The notes under the pieces were generated by a model that ran no database searches, was not told the DNA's origin, and saw only the letters and a list, made by a program, of their open reading frames with translations. From Bacteroidia bacterium (GTDB taxonomy: Bacteria > Bacteroidota > Bacteroidia > Bacteroidales > GCA-2748055): 6,774 nt of DNA. The stretch spans positions 1 through 6,774 of the forward strand of contig JAUVKN010000242.1 of the NCBI GenBank assembly GCA_030596245.1. Reading direction: 5' to 3'. The position numbers and the translations under genes are program-made. Below, in pieces: positions 5,107-6,774 of this stretch (positions are counted from its first letter, which is position 1; the number at the start of each line of letters is the position of its first letter).

Positions 5107-6774
5107 CTATTTTCGATGATGAATGAGGGTAACATCACCTGTCTCCTGGAAGAATTCCCCATTGATGAAGATGCCCCAGCATTTGTATATGTACACTGCC
5201 TGTGCACACAGGGTACCTTTGTTATAGCCATCCCATCCTATGTTCACATCGTTGCTGTAGAACATTTTCTCTCCCCAGCGGGTGTAGATCTCAAGATTGT
5301 ACTCCATGACACCCTCCCAATAGGGGTGGAATATATTGTTTCTTTCAAGGACGTTCAGGCTGTAATAACCCCCATTGGGACCATCAAGGTCAGGTTTGAA
5401 TGCATTGGGGAAGATGATCACTCCCTCTCCCTCAACGGTTATCAGGGCAGGTTTCACCACCCTGTCGGTGCACCCATCTTCCGTCCATACATCCAGTGAA
5501 ATATCATACACACCGACGGCACCATAGAGGTGTCGTGGATTCTCCAAAGAGGAAGTATTACCGTCTCCAAAGTCCCACCGGTAGGAGGCCCCGTATTTTG
5601 ACAGGTTGAACAGGCGGATCTCATCATCGGGCAACATCACCAGTTCAGGTGCTACTGTGAAATCGACCAGCGGCATTCTGTATACTTCTACCTGTCTGTA
5701 GGCGTACTCACGCCCTCCCATGCCCGTTACAATCAGTTTTACATTATAAATACCGTACTCAACAAAAGTATGCTCAGGTTCGAATTCGGTGGAACTGGTG
5801 CCATCATCGAACTCCCAGAGGTAGGAATCACCGTATATAGAGTTGTTTCTGAACTGGACAGTGTGAGGTTCGCAGTCAGGAATCACCGGATCAAACTGAG
5901 CCACGGGTGCAGCAGGCATGATCTGAATCGAATGGGAAACCGAATCTGAACAGTGGGTTGTGGAGACATGCAACCATATTTCATAATCCCCCCAAGTCGC
6001 ATAGGTATGCGTTTGAGGATCCTCCAGACTAGTATTGAATCCATCACCCATGGTCCACCGGTAGGACCAGGCTCCCGGATTGGTCATGTTGGTGAAATCC
6101 ACATCCGTTGAGGGGTACATCTGGTGTGTGGGTGTGGAGATAAACTCAGCACCTGGCTGGGCATACACATCGATAGTATCGGTTACAGAATCGATACAAC
6201 CATACTGGGAAGTGGCTGTCAGGGTAACATGGAAGGTTGTATCAAACCCGCTAAGATTAAAATAGAGGTTGGTGGGGTCCGTGGTGGACAGGCTTGTGCC
6301 ATCCCCAAAATCCCACAGGTAGGTTTCACCCCGGACCGATTCATTAATGAAATGGGCAGTGAACGGACTGCAATCCCCGTCATTCACACTGAAGTCGGCG
6401 ATGGTCCGTGGATAGACATATACCTTTTGCTGTACAGAATCCATGCAGCCGTAGTCTGAACTTGCCAGGAGTCTCAATTCGTATGTGGCAATATCATCCG
6501 TCAGGTTATCGAATACATAGCTGAATGGGCTGTCAGATCTGGTATCAATTGTGGTATTGTTTCCGATATTCCAAACGTAGTGATCAGCATTGAGACTGGT
6601 ATTGAATATGGGAAGATCAAAGGGCGGACAATCAATGATCTTTGCCGTTTCACATCTCGCAGTGGGATTAGGATGGATCGTTATCACTGCAGTAATTTCA
6701 CTGCTGCAATTGAACCGGGAAGTAGCCAGGAGATTGACCTGGCGGATCACAGGTGCACTGGTGAAATTGGTAAA
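5107..6774 (-). CDS. PKD-repeat cell-surface protein with C-terminal T9SS type B (CHU_C) sorting domain (partial, N-terminus beyond window)
   Basis: A 555-codon frame open to the right edge (first visible residues FTNFTSAPVIRQVN), so the N-terminus is missing; the GTG at 6750 is internal, not a real start. Five PKD-type immunoglobulin-like repeats follow, each with the W-x-F-G-D-G strand or a variant: VWNIGNN (about 67), YLWDFGDGT (152), YRWTMGDG (238), YLWEFDDGT (318) and YRWDFGDGN (398). From about residue 450 comes the gliding-motility-associated / type B T9SS sorting domain: IIFPNAFKPDLDGPNGGYYS, then LEIYTRWGEKMFYS, GWDGYNKG, CAQAVYIYKCWG and the final DVTLIHHRK. Such proteins pass through the type IX system and stay attached to the cell surface or are released, often as adhesins or carriers of enzyme domains. 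The missing N-terminal part could hold a catalytic or ligand-binding domain. Confidence 0.92.
   Translation of the reverse strand, partial: FTNFTSAPVIRQVNLLATSRFNCSSEITAVITIHPNPTARCETAKIIDCPPFDLPIFNTSLNADHYVWNIGNNTTIDTRSDSPFSYVFDNLTDDIATYELRLLASSDYGCMDSVQQKVYVYPRTIADFSVNDGDCSPFTAHFINESVRGETYLWDFGDGTSLSTTDPTNLYFNLSGFDTTFHVTLTATSQYGCIDSVTDTIDVYAQPGAEFISTPTHQMYPSTDVDFTNMTNPGAWSYRWTMGDGFNTSLEDPQTHTYATWGDYEIWLHVSTTHCSDSVSHSIQIMPAAPVAQFDPVIPDCEPHTVQFRNNSIYGDSYLWEFDDGTSSTEFEPEHTFVEYGIYNVKLIVTGMGGREYAYRQVEVYRMPLVDFTVAPELVMLPDDEIRLFNLSKYGASYRWDFGDGNTSSLENPRHLYGAVGVYDISLDVWTEDGCTDRVVKPALITVEGEGVIIFPNAFKPDLDGPNGGYYSLNVLERNNIFHPYWEGVMEYNLEIYTRWGEKMFYSNDVNIGWDGYNKGTLCAQAVYIYKCWGIFINGEFFQETGDVTLIHHRK

Noticed and set aside
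4977..5231. 85-residue N-terminal extension of the aldo/keto reductase
   Set aside because: It would overlap the PKD gene, lacks family similarity, and would bury the twin-arginine leader internally.
5080..5499. 139-codon open frame on the plus strand
   Set aside because: Antisense to the T9SS sorting domain and last PKD repeat, which match their families closely.
6080..6459. Two overlapping plus-strand open frames (61 and 111 codons)
   Set aside because: Antisense shadows of PKD repeats; their low-complexity content reflects the repeated coding strand.
6748..6750. GTG as start codon of the PKD-repeat protein
   Set aside because: The frame stays open upstream to the window edge with PKD-like residues, and no signal peptide follows the GTG.

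Overview
The window comes from a member of the Bacteroidota, most likely a Bacteroidales- or Marinilabiliales-like lineage. The main evidence is a secreted PKD-repeat protein ending in a type B type IX secretion (T9SS, CHU_C) sorting domain, a marker confined almost entirely to this phylum. Supporting signs are a Bacteroidota-style TerB-like protein, sparse Shine-Dalgarno signals and -7-like boxes resembling TAnnTTTG. GC content is uneven in the lines I counted: about 33% inside siaC and about 48-55% in the aldo/keto reductase and PKD genes.

Layout, left to right. (1) Positions 1-645, minus strand: the N-terminal 215 residues of a TerB-like protein, probably the start of a large TerB/FHA-like/ABC transporter protein, cut by the window edge. 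(2) Positions 646-753: a short AT-rich divergent intergenic region. (3) Positions 754-1266 and 1270-1674, plus strand: a tightly coupled pair encoding a SiaB-type GHKL protein kinase and a SiaC-type (DUF1987) phosphoprotein. (4) Positions 1687-3915, minus strand: a six-helix membrane protein with HAMP, coiled coil and a SpoIIE/PP2C phosphatase domain (SiaA-like), converging on siaC with only 12 bp between the stop codons. (5) Positions 3936-4976, minus strand: an aldo/keto reductase with a twin-arginine leader, ending 20 bp before the phosphatase start. (6) Positions 5107-6774, minus strand: the C-terminal part of a T9SS-secreted PKD-repeat protein, cut by the right edge.

Functionally, the centre of the window is a kinase / phosphoprotein / membrane phosphatase set equivalent to SiaB-SiaC-SiaA of Pseudomonas. 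There the phosphorylation state of SiaC controls the diguanylate cyclase SiaD. No SiaD or GGDEF gene is visible here, so the output of the switch is unknown. The divergently placed TerB-like gene is a positional candidate for that output, but this is inference. The reductase lies upstream of the phosphatase on the same strand and could share its transcript. The PKD protein looks like an independent cell-surface gene.
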